Assembly: GCF_900277125.1 (NCBI RefSeq)
Contig: NZ_OPYN01000132.1
Location: 62,052 to 126,051, forward strand
Direction of reading: 5' to 3'
Length of the DNA: 64,000 bases
From: Pseudomonas inefficax
GTDB taxonomy: Bacteria; Pseudomonadota; Gammaproteobacteria; Pseudomonadales; Pseudomonadaceae
Part shown: positions 8,536 to 18,036 of the stretch, piece after piece
Position numbering within the stretch: the stretch's first letter is position 1
Layout: every line of letters starts with the position of its first letter
Notes under the pieces: generated by a model
The model's database searches: none
What the model saw: only the letters and a program-made list of their open reading frames with translations
What the model was told of the DNA's origin: nothing
Position numbers and translations under genes: made by a program

Positions 8536-9546
8536 TCAGGCCGCCGCCGCGAATTTCTCGTAGTAGAAGTTCGCCGGGGTGATGCCCTGTTCGCGCACGT
8601 ATTGGCTGACCGCCTCGACCATCGGTGGCGGGCCGCACAGGTACACATCCACATTGCCGTCGTTGAGGTGGCGCGGCTCGATGTGCTGGGTCACGTAGCC
8701 CTTGTGCGGGTACTGGCTGTCCGGGTTGGCCACGCAGGCGCTGAAGGTGAAGTTGGGGATACGCGCCGCCAGCGCCTGCAAGCGGTCGAGTTCGACCAGG
8801 TCGAAGTCGTTGGTCACGCCGTAGATCAGGTGCAGCGGATGCTCGCTGCCCTGCTCGGCGATCTTCTCCAGCATCGCCGTGAACGGCGCCAGGCCGGTGC
8901 CACCGGCCAGCAGCAACAGCGGGCGCTGGATCGGCCGCAGGTAGAAGCTGCCCAGCGGCCCGGCCAGGGTCATGCTGTCGCCGGCCTTGGCCAGGTTGGT
9001 CAGGAAGCTGCTCATCAGCCCACCCGGCACGTTGCGGATCAGGAAGCTGACCTCGCCGTCCTTCTGCAGCGAGCTGAACGAATAGGCGCGGCTCTGCTCG
9101 CTGCCCGGCACCTTGAGGTTGACATACTGCCCAGGCAGGAACGCCAGGCGGCCAAGGGCTTCACCCTTGATCGACAGGGCAATGGTGCTGGCCGACAGCT
9201 GTCGGACATCGCTGATGGCGGCCTCGAAACTGGCCTGTTCGGTCTTGCACAACTGCGACGAGGCCGGGATGCGGATGACGCAGTCGCTTTCGGCGCGCAT
9301 CTGGCAGGTCAGTACGTAGCCTTCGGCGACTTCATCTTCGCTCAGGGCGTCTTCGATGAAATTGTCGCCCAGGTCGTAGCGCCCGGACTCGGCCTTGCAC
9401 TTGCAGGTACCGCAGGCGCCGTCGCGGCAGTCCAGCGGGATGTTGATGCCCTGGCGGTAGGCGGCGTCGGCCACGGTTTCATGGCCGCTGGCCTCGATGA
9501 AACGGGTGACCCCGTCTTCGAAATTGAGTGCGATCTGGTAGCTCAT
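8536..9546 (-). CDS. benC: Benzoate 1,2-dioxygenase electron-transfer component BenC
   Basis: A 336-residue reductase passing electrons from NADH to the BenAB oxygenase. The N-terminal plant-type [2Fe-2S] domain shows CRDGACGTCKC plus the later Cys in LTCQM. It is followed by the FAD-binding barrel (RAYSFSS) and the NAD domain (GGTGLAPF, CGPPPMVEA). The length equals that of known BenC proteins. The start at 9546 follows benB by 72 bp. Confidence 0.96.
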   Translation of the reverse strand: MSYQIALNFEDGVTRFIEASGHETVADAAYRQGINIPLDCRDGACGTCKCKAESGRYDLGDNFIEDALSEDEVAEGYVLTCQMRAESDCVIRIPASSQLCKTEQASFEAAISDVRQLSASTIALSIKGEALGRLAFLPGQYVNLKVPGSEQSRAYSFSSLQKDGEVSFLIRNVPGGLMSSFLTNLAKAGDSMTLAGPLGSFYLRPIQRPLLLLAGGTGLAPFTAMLEKIAEQGSEHPLHLIYGVTNDFDLVELDRLQALAARIPNFTFSACVANPDSQYPHKGYVTQHIEPRHLNDGNVDVYLCGPPPMVEAVSQYVREQGITPANFYYEKFAAAA

Positions 9547-9618
9547 GTTGCACCTCGCGGGCGAGCCGGCCCACGGCACGTCGCAGGACGCACCGGGCAG
9601 CGCTCGCAAAACCCTGGA

Positions 9619-10104
9619 TCAGATGTGGTAGATGTCGATGACCTGGCGCACGTAGTCGTTCTTCAGCACCACCTTCTTGGCCTTGATCAGCGGCTGCTCG
9701 CCGCGCAGGTCGAGGGTGTAGAAGCTGGTGCCGAAGTAACTGTCGGTGGTCTTGTAGCGGAAGCTCAGGGTGTGCCAGTTGAAGCGCACCTGGCAGCTTC
9801 CCTCGCCCTGCTCGACGATCTCGATGTTGCTGATGTTGTGCGAGGTGCGGGTGTCGGGCACGGTCGCACTGGAACGCTCGGTCTTGATGCGGAACACGCG
9901 GTCTTCCAGGCCGCCACGGTTGCCGTACCAGATCAGCGAGATTTCGCTTTGTGGGTCTTCGGTAAGGGTGTCGTCATCGTCCCAGCTCGGCATCCAGAAG
10001 CTGGCATCGCTGGCGTACAGCTCCAGCCACTGATCCCACTGGGCATCGTCCAGGTAGCGCGCTTCGCGGTAGAGGAAGTCGCGCACGGTTTCATACAGGC
10101 TCAT
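9619..10104 (-). CDS. benB: Benzoate 1,2-dioxygenase small (beta) subunit BenB
   Basis: A 161-residue beta subunit of the ring-hydroxylating dioxygenase ([20 protein letters not shown]). It has the cone-shaped NTF2-like fold of the SnoaL type with no cofactor of its own. Its ATG overlaps the benA stop in an ATGA, so the subunits are translationally coupled, as expected for an alpha3beta3 enzyme. Confidence 0.96.
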   Translation of the reverse strand: MSLYETVRDFLYREARYLDDAQWDQWLELYASDASFWMPSWDDDDTLTEDPQSEISLIWYGNRGGLEDRVFRIKTERSSATVPDTRTSHNISNIEIVEQGEGSCQVRFNWHTLSFRYKTTDSYFGTSFYTLDLRGEQPLIKAKKVVLKNDYVRQVIDIYHI

Positions 10105-11459
10105 AGCACGGCCTCCACGGGGATCAGTCGCTGTTCGTCCTTCAGGGCCTGGATCATGGTTTCCTGCCAATACTTGTGCTGCAGCACGAACAGGCCTTCG
10201 TCCTCGGTGCGTACGCCGGACAGCAGCGGATTCAACTCGATCTCCCTGGCCGCCTCGTCGGCGCCTTCCACCCAGTGCGCAGCGCCGCGGGACATGTCGT
10301 TCCAGCCGGTGCCGCCGCCGTAGCCGGTCTGGCACGAGCGGAACTCTTCCAGGTCATCCGGGGTGGCCATGCCGCTGACGTTGAAGAAGTCTTCGTACTG
10401 GCGAATGCGCTTGGCGCGGGCATCGGCGCTCTCGCCTTTCGGGGCGATGCAGTAGATGGTGATTTCGGTCTTGTTGACCGAAATCGGCCGGGCGATGCGG
10501 ATCTGCGAACTGAACTGGTCCATCAGGTACACGTTCGGGTACAGGCACAGGTTGCGCGAGTTCTCGATCATCCAGTCGGCACGAGCCTGGCCGAAGTCGG
10601 CGGCCAGCTGGTCGCGGCGCTCGTAGGCCGGGCGGTCCTCGGGGTTAGCCCAGCGGGTCCACAGCAGCAGGTGGCCGTGGTCGAACGAGTAGAAGCCACC
10701 GCCCTGCTTGGCCCAGGCGCCGGCGCTCATGGTCTTGATCTCTTCACCCGCCTCGCGCTGCTTGCGCTGGTTCTGGGTGGCGGCGTAGTTCCAGTGCACG
10801 GAACTGACGTGGTAGCCGTCGGCGCCGTTCTCGGCGGTGAGCTTCCAGTTGCCTTCGTAGATGTACGAGCTGGCGCCGCGCAGCACTTCCAGGCCTTCTG
10901 GCGATTGGTCGACGATCATGTCGATGATCTTGGCCGACTCGCCCAGATGCTCGACCAGCGGTTTGACGTCGGCATTCAGGCTGCCGAACAGGAAGCCCCG
11001 GTACGACTCGAAGCGCGCCACCTTGGTCAGGTCGTGGGAGCCGTCGCAGTTGAAGCTGTCGGGGTAGCCGGCGTTGCTCGGGTCCTTCACTTTCAGCAAC
11101 TTGCCGCTGTTGTTGAAGGTCCAGCCGTGGAACGGGCAGGTGTAGCTGGAGCGGTTGCCGCGCTTGTGCCGGCAGAGCATGGCGCCGCGGTGGCTGCAGG
11201 CGTTGAGGAAGGCATTGAGCTCACCGTCCTTGTTGCGCGCGATGAAGATCGGCTGGCGCCCCATGGTCAGGGTGAGGAAGTCGTTTTTCTCGGGGATCTG
11301 GCTTTCATGGGCCAGGTAGATCCAGTTGCCCTCGAAGATGTGTTTCATCTCCAGGTCGAACAGGCGTGGGTCGGTGAACATCTCGCGCTTGCAGCGGTAG
11401 ATGCCCTTTTCACGGTCGTCCTCGAGCAAGGCATTGAGGTAGTCGAATCCCAGGGACAT
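10101..11459 (-). CDS. benA: Benzoate 1,2-dioxygenase large (alpha) subunit BenA
   Basis: A 452-residue catalytic subunit that dihydroxylates benzoate to the cis-diol. The Rieske centre is visible as C98-x-H100 (CSHRGAM) and C118-x2-H121 (CPFHGW). The mononuclear iron region follows as [13 protein letters not shown] with the bridging Asp. First gene of the operon; its leader of about 30 nt carries an Hfq/Crc-type motif. It overlaps benB by 4 nt. Confidence 0.97.
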   Translation of the reverse strand: MSLGFDYLNALLEDDREKGIYRCKREMFTDPRLFDLEMKHIFEGNWIYLAHESQIPEKNDFLTLTMGRQPIFIARNKDGELNAFLNACSHRGAMLCRHKRGNRSSYTCPFHGWTFNNSGKLLKVKDPSNAGYPDSFNCDGSHDLTKVARFESYRGFLFGSLNADVKPLVEHLGESAKIIDMIVDQSPEGLEVLRGASSYIYEGNWKLTAENGADGYHVSSVHWNYAATQNQRKQREAGEEIKTMSAGAWAKQGGGFYSFDHGHLLLWTRWANPEDRPAYERRDQLAADFGQARADWMIENSRNLCLYPNVYLMDQFSSQIRIARPISVNKTEITIYCIAPKGESADARAKRIRQYEDFFNVSGMATPDDLEEFRSCQTGYGGGTGWNDMSRGAAHWVEGADEAAREIELNPLLSGVRTEDEGLFVLQHKYWQETMIQALKDEQRLIPVEAVL

Positions 11460-11476
11460 GGCCAGGGTCTCCCTTG

Positions 11477-11484
11477 TTATTGTT
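11477..11484 (-). promoter_or_regulatory. AANAANAA (Hfq/Crc-type) motif in the benA leader
   Basis: The coding strand reads AACAATAACAAGGGAGA before the benA ATG. AACAATAA exactly fits the Hfq/Crc pattern and abuts the purine-rich ribosome-binding stretch. Catabolite repression of benzoate use through Crc is established in P. putida; binding at this copy is inferred. Confidence 0.6.
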
Positions 11485-11495
11485 TAGACCTGGTC

Positions 11496-11558
11496 AGGTT
11501 AGGGATTGGTATCGGGCGGGAATATCCGGTTTGTGCGCGGTGCTATCCGTTTTGTGCA
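11496..11558 (-). promoter_or_regulatory. Pben promoter with two BenR (XylS-type) operator repeats
   Basis: On the minus strand two direct repeats of the form (T/C)GCA-N6-GGATA lie at 11558-11544 (TGCACAAAACGGATA) and 11537-11523 (CGCACAAACCGGATA). They begin 21 bp apart, two helical turns. Exactly 21 bp after the proximal GGATA is TAACCT (11501-11496), a candidate -10. As I recall it, the TOL Pm promoter has the same spacing between its proximal XylS half-site and -10. The start site would be near 11489, 30 nt before benA. Confidence 0.85.
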
Positions 11559-11581
11559 GGCTGTTGTTTGTGCGGGGCCCT

Positions 11582-11610
11582 ATGGGAGCGGGTTCAACCG
11601 CGAAGAGGCC
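11582..11610. repeat. Single REP element after benR
   Basis: tatgggagcgggttcaaccg followed by cgaagaggcc is one degenerate REP copy, 8 bp after the benR stop and upstream of the Pben operators. It sits where a terminator separating benR from Pben would be expected. Confidence 0.75.
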
Positions 11611-11618
11611 GGTGCGGC

Positions 11619-12575
11619 TCAGCGCCGATTACGCAAGGTTTCCGAGGGCAACTCGCCAAACTGCTGCCGATACACCTCGGAAAACCGCCCCAGGTGCATG
11701 AAGCCATAATCCATGGCCAGTTCGGTCACGCTGCGTACCGAACAGCTGGCGTCGCTGAGGCAAGCGCGCACCTGCTCCAGCTTGCGCTGACGTACATAGT
11801 GTTTGGGCGTGGTCTGCAGATGCCGGTCGAACAATGCATACAACGAGCGCAGGCTCATGCACGCCTGCTCCGCCAGCGCTTCTGCTGTCAGTTCAAGCCT
11901 CAGGTTGCGGTCGATGTAATCGATGATCCGTTCAAGGCTTGCCCCCGGCGAACCCAGGCTTTCGCGACGGATATTGGTGGTCATCAGGGTCAGCAGCTTG
12001 CTGGCGACGATCTGGCTGTAATGGCCCTGCACCCTGGGTAGTGAATCGTTCACCTCCGCCTCATGGCAAACCATGGCCAGCAGATTGACGAACCCGTCCA
12101 GCTCGTCCAGCCGGTAATGGTTGCGCAAGAACCGCACCCCGCCATCGGGTCGGTGCCAGCGCTGTTCATCGCAAATCGAATCCAGCAGCCGGGTCGGCAC
12201 CTTGAGGATGAACTTCTCGCAGTCTTCCGAGTAAGTCAGGTCGACCGGATCGTCGGGGTTGATCAGCAACAGCTCGCCTGGCACCAGGTGATGCTCGCGC
12301 TTGTGCCCGCGCCATAGGCAGTTGCCGTTGAGCAGCACCTGCAGGTGGTAGATGGTTTCCAGTGCCGGCGAGGTAACGCGCACGCTGCCGCCGTAGCTGA
12401 TGCGGCACAGGTCGAGTTCAGCGAACTTGCGGTGGCTGAGGCTGGCTTGCGGATGAGTGGTGCGGGACAGACCGATGCAATGCTGGCCTACGTGCTGGTT
12501 GACATAATCGGACACAGCATAAGGATCGGCGTGATGAAACACGCTACTACGCTCGCTCAGCAGGCGGCTTTCCAT
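11619..12575 (-). CDS. benR: BenR, AraC/XylS-type activator of the ben operon
   Basis: A 318-residue benzoate-responsive activator. The N-terminal ligand and dimerisation domain resembles XylS closely (PYAVSDYVNQHVG, DLCRISYGGSVRV, HKREHHLVPGELLLINPDD). The C-terminal double helix-turn-helix carries LAEQACMSLRSLYALF and DYGFMHLGRFSEVYRQQFGE. The start at 12575 (MESRLLSERSS) aligns with the XylS start and gives the known BenR length; the frame is open for 97 more codons upstream but these look non-coding. It lies 159 bp upstream of benA in the same orientation. Confidence 0.96.
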   Translation of the reverse strand: MESRLLSERSSVFHHADPYAVSDYVNQHVGQHCIGLSRTTHPQASLSHRKFAELDLCRISYGGSVRVTSPALETIYHLQVLLNGNCLWRGHKREHHLVPGELLLINPDDPVDLTYSEDCEKFILKVPTRLLDSICDEQRWHRPDGGVRFLRNHYRLDELDGFVNLLAMVCHEAEVNDSLPRVQGHYSQIVASKLLTLMTTNIRRESLGSPGASLERIIDYIDRNLRLELTAEALAEQACMSLRSLYALFDRHLQTTPKHYVRQRKLEQVRACLSDASCSVRSVTELAMDYGFMHLGRFSEVYRQQFGELPSETLRNRR

Positions 12576-12594
12576 AGGCAAGGCACTCGGATCG

Positions 12595-12602
12595 TTATTG
12601 TT
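12595..12602 (-). promoter_or_regulatory. AANAANAA (Hfq/Crc-type) motif before benR
   Basis: AACAATAA on the coding strand, 20-27 nt before the benR ATG. Published work on P. putida reports that Crc limits benR mRNA translation; this motif is the likely site. No strong Shine-Dalgarno is visible, only a GAG about 13 nt from the ATG. Confidence 0.6.
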
Positions 12603-12862
12603 CTGGTTGCCGCTTCCTACGGCCCGGCGGGCTGTGGTTGCGGTCGTCACGGTCATTCTATCGAGCCGGCTGCGGGTCGCGGGGGCAGGCGACAACCGGT
12701 GGATGGGCACACTTAAGCAAAAAGGCAGGGGGTTGGGCAATGCGACCTTGGGAATGGATGGGCGGATAGCGGACAGACAGGACAGGGTCAGTGTTCGTTT
12801 ATCGAACGGCTTTTTCCTGTGCTGGCCTCTTCGCGGGCACAGGCATCCCGGAACCGCCCAAT

Positions 12863-13594
12863 TCACTGCACCGGCAAGAAGTTCATCAACAGCAGGCTTT
12901 GTGCGTAATTCAAACCAATGCGCCGATAACGCTCATCCAGCAACTCCGCCAGCAAGTCCAGCCGTGCCACGATCTTGCCAAACTCCACGGCAAAACTCAG
13001 GTTGCTGCCCTCTTCCGAGATCTCGTTGGAGAACAACAGCAGCACACCATTGGCATCCTGTCGCTGGCTCAACATCCAGGTGGCCTTCTCGATATTGCGC
13101 GCCGCGTTGTTGACGAACAGCGGGTCGATGGTATCGGTCATGTAGAACTCGGTACGGCCACCGTGCGCGGTGATCAGCATGCTGCCGATGGCGTAGATGA
13201 AGGCACCGACCCGGTCACCACGAAACTCGGGGCTCAGGGCGTAGCTCAAGGCTGCAAGATCACGACGGTTGCCCAATTGCGGCAAGGGCTGGCGTTGCTC
13301 GATGGCGATACGGATCTGCCGCTCGGCAGTGGCAGCATCCACGTAGCCGGACATCTTCCACTGGTTGGGGTTGCGCAGGTACAGCTTGTTCATCAACAGA
13401 TACAGGCTTTGCAGGTTGTCGCGCATGGACAGCGTGGCCAGGCGGTCGACGCTGGTCTGGAACAGTTCGCTGGGCTTGCCGTTGCCGAACTGGTCGAGCA
13501 TGTCGCGGCCCTGCTGCTGGGTGCAGGCGCACAGGCATGTTAGGGCGCCTGCCAGCAGCAGACGGGAGAGGACATTGGGATTGCTTGCAACCAT
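12863..13594 (-). CDS. Predicted lipoprotein of unknown function
   Basis: A 243-residue protein starting at the ATG at 13594 (MVASNPNVLSRLLLAGALTC), with a lipoprotein signal peptide and a plausible lipobox LCAC around residue 24. The mature part is mostly alpha-helical (DMLDQFGNG, SLYLLMNKLYLRNPNQWKMS) and ends in YAQSLLLMNFLPVQ. I do not recognise a family. It may be a conserved Pseudomonas membrane-anchored protein. The 287-bp gap between it and benR holds the benR leader and a REP fragment near 12826. Confidence 0.7.
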   Translation of the reverse strand: MVASNPNVLSRLLLAGALTCLCACTQQQGRDMLDQFGNGKPSELFQTSVDRLATLSMRDNLQSLYLLMNKLYLRNPNQWKMSGYVDAATAERQIRIAIEQRQPLPQLGNRRDLAALSYALSPEFRGDRVGAFIYAIGSMLITAHGGRTEFYMTDTIDPLFVNNAARNIEKATWMLSQRQDANGVLLLFSNEISEEGSNLSFAVEFGKIVARLDLLAELLDERYRRIGLNYAQSLLLMNFLPVQ

Positions 13595-13706
13595 CGGCAC
13601 CGGGTCGATATTCGGCGGCCGCACCGAGGATCAGTGTGGCCTGGCCAAGCATAGAGCCCGGAAATCGGAAAAAGTGCGGTGATCGGGGGTTTTGGATACC
13701 TGTGCC

Positions 13707-13801
13707 GGCCTCTTCGCGGGTAAACCCGCTCCCACAAGTTACTACACAGTTTTCAGCATCTGTGGAGAACCTGTGGGAGCGGGTTTACCCGCGAAGAGGC
13801 C
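13707..13801. repeat. REP inverted pair downstream of the HisN gene
   Basis: ggcctcttcgcgggtaaacc and its reverse complement, arms of 30 bp with a 35-bp loop. They lie between the hisN stop and the lipoprotein start. Confidence 0.85.
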
Positions 13802-13820
13802 AGTACAGGAGGCACATCAC

Positions 13821-14612
13821 TTACATGGCGTGCCGCAACATCTCCACCACCTGCGCATGCAGCACCGGGTCCCCACAGGCCACCACACACCCGCCATTCT
13901 GCGCACTGCTGCCATCCCACGCTGTGATCACCCCGCCCGCCCCTTCGATGATCGGCATCAGCGCCTGCACGTCATACGGCTGCAGGCTCGCCTCGACGAT
14001 CACGTCGACAAACCCGGAAGCCAGCATGCAATAGGCATAGCAATCGCCGCCGTAGCGCATCAGGCGCGCCTTGCCGGCAACAGCCTCGAACGCAGCCTTG
14101 CGCGCGGCGGTATCGAACATGTCCGGCGTGGTGCACATCAACGTGGCCGAGGCCAGATCGGCACAGGCGCGGGTCTTCAACGGCGTACCGCTGCGCCAGG
14201 CGCCTTCCGGTGTGCCGACAAAGCGTTCGCCGGTAAATGGCTGGTTCATCACCCCGACCACTGGCCGCGTGCCGTCGTTCAGGGCGATCAGCGTGCCCCA
14301 CAGCGGCAGGCCGGTGATGAAGGCACGGGTGCCGTCGATCGGGTCGAGCACCCAGGTCAGCGGGCTGCTGCCGACTGCCACGCCGGCTTCTTCACCGAGG
14401 ATGCCGTGCGCGGGATAGCGGGCCTGAATCAGCTCGCGCATGACGTCCTCGGCTGCCTTGTCGGCCACGGTCACCGGGTCGTACAGGCGCCCACCCTTGT
14501 CCTCGACGTCCAGGCTGGCGCGAAAGTATGGCTTGATCGCCACAGCGGCGGCATCGGCCAGCTGCTCGGCGAAGGCGCGGAATTCGCCGATCTGTTCAGC
14601 ACTCAGGGACAT
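13821..14612 (-). CDS. hisN: HisN-type histidinol-phosphatase (inositol monophosphatase family)
   Basis: A 263-residue Mg-dependent phosphatase. Metal-binding motifs appear in order: GEEAGV (first acidic ligand, residues 73-78), WVLDPIDGTRAFITG (the IMPase signature) and LQPYDVQALMPIIEGAGG (final Asp). The phrasing of the signature and the length fit the HisN subgroup, which dephosphorylates histidinol phosphate in histidine synthesis, but a general inositol or nucleotide phosphatase cannot be excluded. It stands alone and divergent from the Usp gene. Confidence 0.8.
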   Translation of the reverse strand: MSLSAEQIGEFRAFAEQLADAAAVAIKPYFRASLDVEDKGGRLYDPVTVADKAAEDVMRELIQARYPAHGILGEEAGVAVGSSPLTWVLDPIDGTRAFITGLPLWGTLIALNDGTRPVVGVMNQPFTGERFVGTPEGAWRSGTPLKTRACADLASATLMCTTPDMFDTAARKAAFEAVAGKARLMRYGGDCYAYCMLASGFVDVIVEASLQPYDVQALMPIIEGAGGVITAWDGSSAQNGGCVVACGDPVLHAQVVEMLRHAM

Positions 14613-14759
14613 GGGGCGGGCCTCGTGAAAATGATGGGGCCCGCATCATACCCGACACGCCGTGCCGCGCCAGCCTCCGTCAGGTGCTCATGCCGCCCTG
14701 CGCGGTCTAGACTGAACAAGACCAGATCAGCGGGGGGCTGCCACACGTGGAGGTGTGAG

Positions 14760-15650
14760 ATGAGCCAGTTCAAGCGTCTGTTCGTCATGCTCGGCCCGCA
14801 GATGCGCCACACGCCAGCGCTGCAACGCGCGGCGGCGTTGGCGGAGTCCAGCGGTGCCTTGCTGGATATCAACGTGTTCGTCGACGATGTCGACACCTTC
14901 GGCTTGATGAGTGATAGCCGTGAGCGTGAGCGGTTGCTCAGCGACAACCGCCAATGGCTGGCGGACGAAGCCGAGCAACTGGCAGACGCCGGTCTGGATG
15001 TATCTACCGAATTGCTGCTGACCCGCGACCCGCTGGGCAGCGTGCTGGAACGGGTCGAACGGCTGGGTTGCGACCTGCTGGTCAAGGATGTGCAGCACGA
15101 ACCAGTGCTCAAGCGCCTGCTGGTAACGCCACTGGACTGGCAATTGCTCAAGGACAGCCCGGTCGCTGTGCATCTGGTCAGCGACATCCGCCTGCCCCTG
15201 CCCCGGCAGATTGCCGCCGCGGTGGACCTGAACAGCCATGGCGCCGGCGAGCACCTGGATGAGCAGGTGATCCATTGCGCCCATGCCCTGGCCCTGCAGT
15301 GCAATGCCGAGCTGCACCTGCTGCATGTGTGCGACGCGGCCAGGACTCACATTGCCGACTTCGGCGCCGGCACGGTGACCATGCCCGGCTTCGATGCCGG
15401 TGTGCGGACCTCGCAGCGGGCGGCGTTCAACCGGCTGGGCGACCATCACCAGATCCCGCTGGAGCGCAGGCACTTCCTCGAAGGGGCTGCGATCAAGGCC
15501 ATTGCTCAGTTCGTCGGCCACAACCGAGTGGATGTGATCGTGATGGGCAGCCACCGGCATGACGCCATGCAGACGTTCCTGGGCGGGACCACGGCGCACG
15601 TGCTGGAGCATCCGTTGTGCAATGTGCTGGCGATCAAGGCGGTTCGCTGA
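14760..15650 (+). CDS. Tandem-domain universal stress protein (UspE-like)
   Basis: A 296-residue protein with two Usp domains, roughly 1-145 (MSQFKRLFVMLGPQMRHTPA) and 150-296 (ending DVIVMGSHRHDAMQTFLGGT and HPLCNVLAIKAVR). The C-terminal domain has a near-canonical ATP-loop pattern with His replacing the usual second Gly. The start at 14760 follows GGAGG by about 7 nt; the frame is open for 356 codons further upstream only because it runs antisense to hisN. UspE-type proteins are linked to stress and anaerobic survival; the specific role here is unknown. Confidence 0.85.
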   Translation: MSQFKRLFVMLGPQMRHTPALQRAAALAESSGALLDINVFVDDVDTFGLMSDSRERERLLSDNRQWLADEAEQLADAGLDVSTELLLTRDPLGSVLERVERLGCDLLVKDVQHEPVLKRLLVTPLDWQLLKDSPVAVHLVSDIRLPLPRQIAAAVDLNSHGAGEHLDEQVIHCAHALALQCNAELHLLHVCDAARTHIADFGAGTVTMPGFDAGVRTSQRAAFNRLGDHHQIPLERRHFLEGAAIKAIAQFVGHNRVDVIVMGSHRHDAMQTFLGGTTAHVLEHPLCNVLAIKAVR

Positions 15651-15673
15651 GTGCTGCTGCACCTGGGCTGGCC

Positions 15674-15757
15674 CCTTCGCGGGCACGCCCGCTCCCACAG
15701 GTCATGCACAAAGCCTGAGCCTGTGACGAATCTGTGGGAGCGGGCGAGCCCGCGAAG
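15674..15757. repeat. REP inverted pair between Usp and TonB receptor genes
   Basis: ccttcgcgggcacgcccgct facing its near reverse complement at 15733-15757. It lies just upstream of the Fur-box region of the receptor gene. Confidence 0.85.
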
Positions 15758-15811
15758 AATCCAGCACAAATTCTACTTGGTATCTGGTACACCAGTGCCA
15801 CACAAAAATAA

Positions 15812-15833
15812 TGCTTTTGATAATGATTCGTAG
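15812..15833 (+). promoter_or_regulatory. Candidate Fur box
   Basis: The AT-rich stretch tgcttttgataatgattcg contains GATAATGATT, two adjacent half-repeats of the GATAAT Fur hexamer, with an AATAAT hexamer 12 bp before it. It lies 60-80 bp upstream of the TonB receptor start, the normal place for iron repression. No other match was searched for. Confidence 0.7.
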
Positions 15834-15892
15834 TAGTTTCTCGGCGCTTGCTCACCCTACCCTCAGCGCCCTACTCCAGGATCGTACTGTCG

Positions 15893-18028
15893 ATGCGTCG
15901 CACGTTCGTTTCGCTTTGTGTGCTTCATGCTATCTCCCCACTGGCCTTTGCCGAACCTGAACCGCTCGGCGAACCCGCCCAGATCGAACTCCAGGCTCTG
16001 AACATCACCAGCAGCGCCGACAGCGAACGTGCCGATGGCCCGGTCGAGGGTTACAAGGCTAGCCGCTCGGCCAGTGCCACCCGCACCGACACCGCCCTGC
16101 ACGAAACCCCACAATCGGTCAGCGTGGTGCCCAAGGATGTACTGCAAGACACTGGCGCCACACGTCTGCAGGACGGTCTGGACTACGCCGGCGGTGTCGG
16201 CCGCGCCAACAACTTCGGCGGCCAGGGCCTGACCACCTTCACCGTGCGCGGCTTCACCACCGGCGAGTTCTACCGCAACGGTTTTCCGATCAACCGCGGC
16301 TACCCCAACGCCCCCGACGCCAATACCGTCGAGCGCCTGGAAGTGATCCGTGGCCCGGCCAGCAGCCTGTACGGCCGTGGCGACCCCGGCGGCACCTTCA
16401 ACGTGGTCAGCAAGCAGCCGCTGCCAGAGTCGAAAGTCACCCTAGGCAGCCAGTTCGATGACCAGGGCATGCACCGCGCGACCCTGGACGCCACCGGGCC
16501 GCTGAACCAGGACGGCTCGCTGGCCTACCGCCTGAACCTGCTGGGCGAAGGCGGCGAAAGCTTCCGTGACGACGTGGAAAGCGAGCGTTATGACGTGGCG
16601 CCGGTGCTCAGCTGGCAGGTCAACGACAGCACCAAGATCGTCTTCGAGGGCGATTTCATGCGCAACAACCATCCGTTGGACCGTGGCCTGACCCGCTTGC
16701 CCGGCCAGCTCGGTACAGCCTCGCGCGACACCAACATCTGGGAAAAAGGCAGCGACAACCTGCTGCACAACGACAACAACATGGCCCAGTTGCGTTTCGA
16801 GCACCTGCTCAACGACAACTGGACGCTGGGTGGCGGCATGCAGTGGCTCGACGGCTCGCTCAAGGGCAACGCCGTGGAGGCCAATGCATTGCAGGCTGAC
16901 GGTCGCACGCTGGGGCGCAACTTCAACTATCGCAAACTGGAGTGGACCGACCGCGACTACCAGCTCAACCTCACCGGCCACTTCGACACCGGCGGCTACG
17001 CTCATACACTGCTGACCGGCATCGAGTATGAAGACTACGACTACAACTCGATCATCCAGCGCTCGGCCAGCGGTGCCAGTGCGTACCCGATCGACATCTT
17101 CGACCCGGTACTGGGCCAGCCACGCCCTGCCCTGACCCGCACCACCACCCATGACAAGGAAAACCTGAAGACCTGGGCGGCATTCATCCAGGATCAGGTG
17201 GCCCTGACCGAGCGACTGAAGGCGCTGGCGGGTATGCGCTTCGAGCGCTTCGAGCACGATTACGACGACAAGCTGCCGACCAACCGCGACTTCAGCAAGG
17301 GCGAAAACGGCGTCACCCCACGCTTCGGGCTGATCTACGACCTGACCGATACGGTTGCGGTCTATGCCAACACCGCGCGCTCGTTCAAGCCCAACACGGG
17401 CACGCCAAGCGGGGGCGGAGGCTTCGACCCGGAGAAAGGCAAGTCCTACGAACTGGGTGTGAAATGGGAGGCACTCGACCGCCAGCTGAGCATCGACGCG
17501 GCGATCTATCACATCGTCAAGGAGAACGTCCTGGCGCGCGACCCGAACGACCCCACCGGTACCTACAGTATTGCGGCCGGCGAAGTGCGCAGCCGTGGCC
17601 TGGACATCAATATCGCTGGCAACCTGACACCGGAATGGCGCGTGATTGGTGGTTATGCCTACGTGGACGCCGAAGTGACCGAGGATACGACCCTGCCCAA
17701 GGGCACGCGCCTGGCCAACATCCCGCGCAACAGCTTCAGCCTGCTGAATACCTACGAGTTCCAGGATGGCCTGGCCAAGGGGCTGGGGTTGGGGGTTGGG
17801 GTGAAGTACGTGGATGATCGCGCCGGCCAGACGGCTGCGACGACCTACACCATGGAGCGCTACAGCGTGGTGGACCTGCTGAGCTTCTACAAGGTCAATG
17901 AACACGTGCGGCTGAACCTGGACGTGAAAAACGTGTTCAACAAGGGCTATGACGAAGGCGCGTTCAACAACTACGTCTACCCGGGTGCGCCGCGGACGGT
18001 GCAGGCTGGGGTTTCGTATACCTTCTGA
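15893..18028 (+). CDS. TonB-dependent ferric-siderophore receptor
   Basis: A 711-residue outer-membrane receptor. The signal peptide ends near residue 20 (SPLAFA). A plug domain follows (HETPQSVSVVPKDVLQD, RGFTTGEFYRNGFPINRG, VEVIRGPASSLYGRGDPGG-type motif) and then a 22-strand barrel ending QAGVSYTF. These are features of the ferrichrome/pyoverdine/catecholate group (TIGR01783). No sigma/anti-sigma pair or FecR-type extension is present, so control is probably Fur alone through the upstream box. The cognate siderophore is unknown. The start follows a weak AGGA at 12 nt. Confidence 0.92.
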   Translation: MRRTFVSLCVLHAISPLAFAEPEPLGEPAQIELQALNITSSADSERADGPVEGYKASRSASATRTDTALHETPQSVSVVPKDVLQDTGATRLQDGLDYAGGVGRANNFGGQGLTTFTVRGFTTGEFYRNGFPINRGYPNAPDANTVERLEVIRGPASSLYGRGDPGGTFNVVSKQPLPESKVTLGSQFDDQGMHRATLDATGPLNQDGSLAYRLNLLGEGGESFRDDVESERYDVAPVLSWQVNDSTKIVFEGDFMRNNHPLDRGLTRLPGQLGTASRDTNIWEKGSDNLLHNDNNMAQLRFEHLLNDNWTLGGGMQWLDGSLKGNAVEANALQADGRTLGRNFNYRKLEWTDRDYQLNLTGHFDTGGYAHTLLTGIEYEDYDYNSIIQRSASGASAYPIDIFDPVLGQPRPALTRTTTHDKENLKTWAAFIQDQVALTERLKALAGMRFERFEHDYDDKLPTNRDFSKGENGVTPRFGLIYDLTDTVAVYANTARSFKPNTGTPSGGGGFDPEKGKSYELGVKWEALDRQLSIDAAIYHIVKENVLARDPNDPTGTYSIAAGEVRSRGLDINIAGNLTPEWRVIGGYAYVDAEVTEDTTLPKGTRLANIPRNSFSLLNTYEFQDGLAKGLGLGVGVKYVDDRAGQTAATTYTMERYSVVDLLSFYKVNEHVRLNLDVKNVFNKGYDEGAFNNYVYPGAPRTVQAGVSYTF

Positions 18029-18036
18029 CCGTTCCT

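Noticed and set aside
13692..15650. A 652-codon plus-strand frame ending in the Usp protein
   Set aside because: The first 356 codons translate REP sequence and the antisense of hisN. The true start at 14760 has a GGAGG site.
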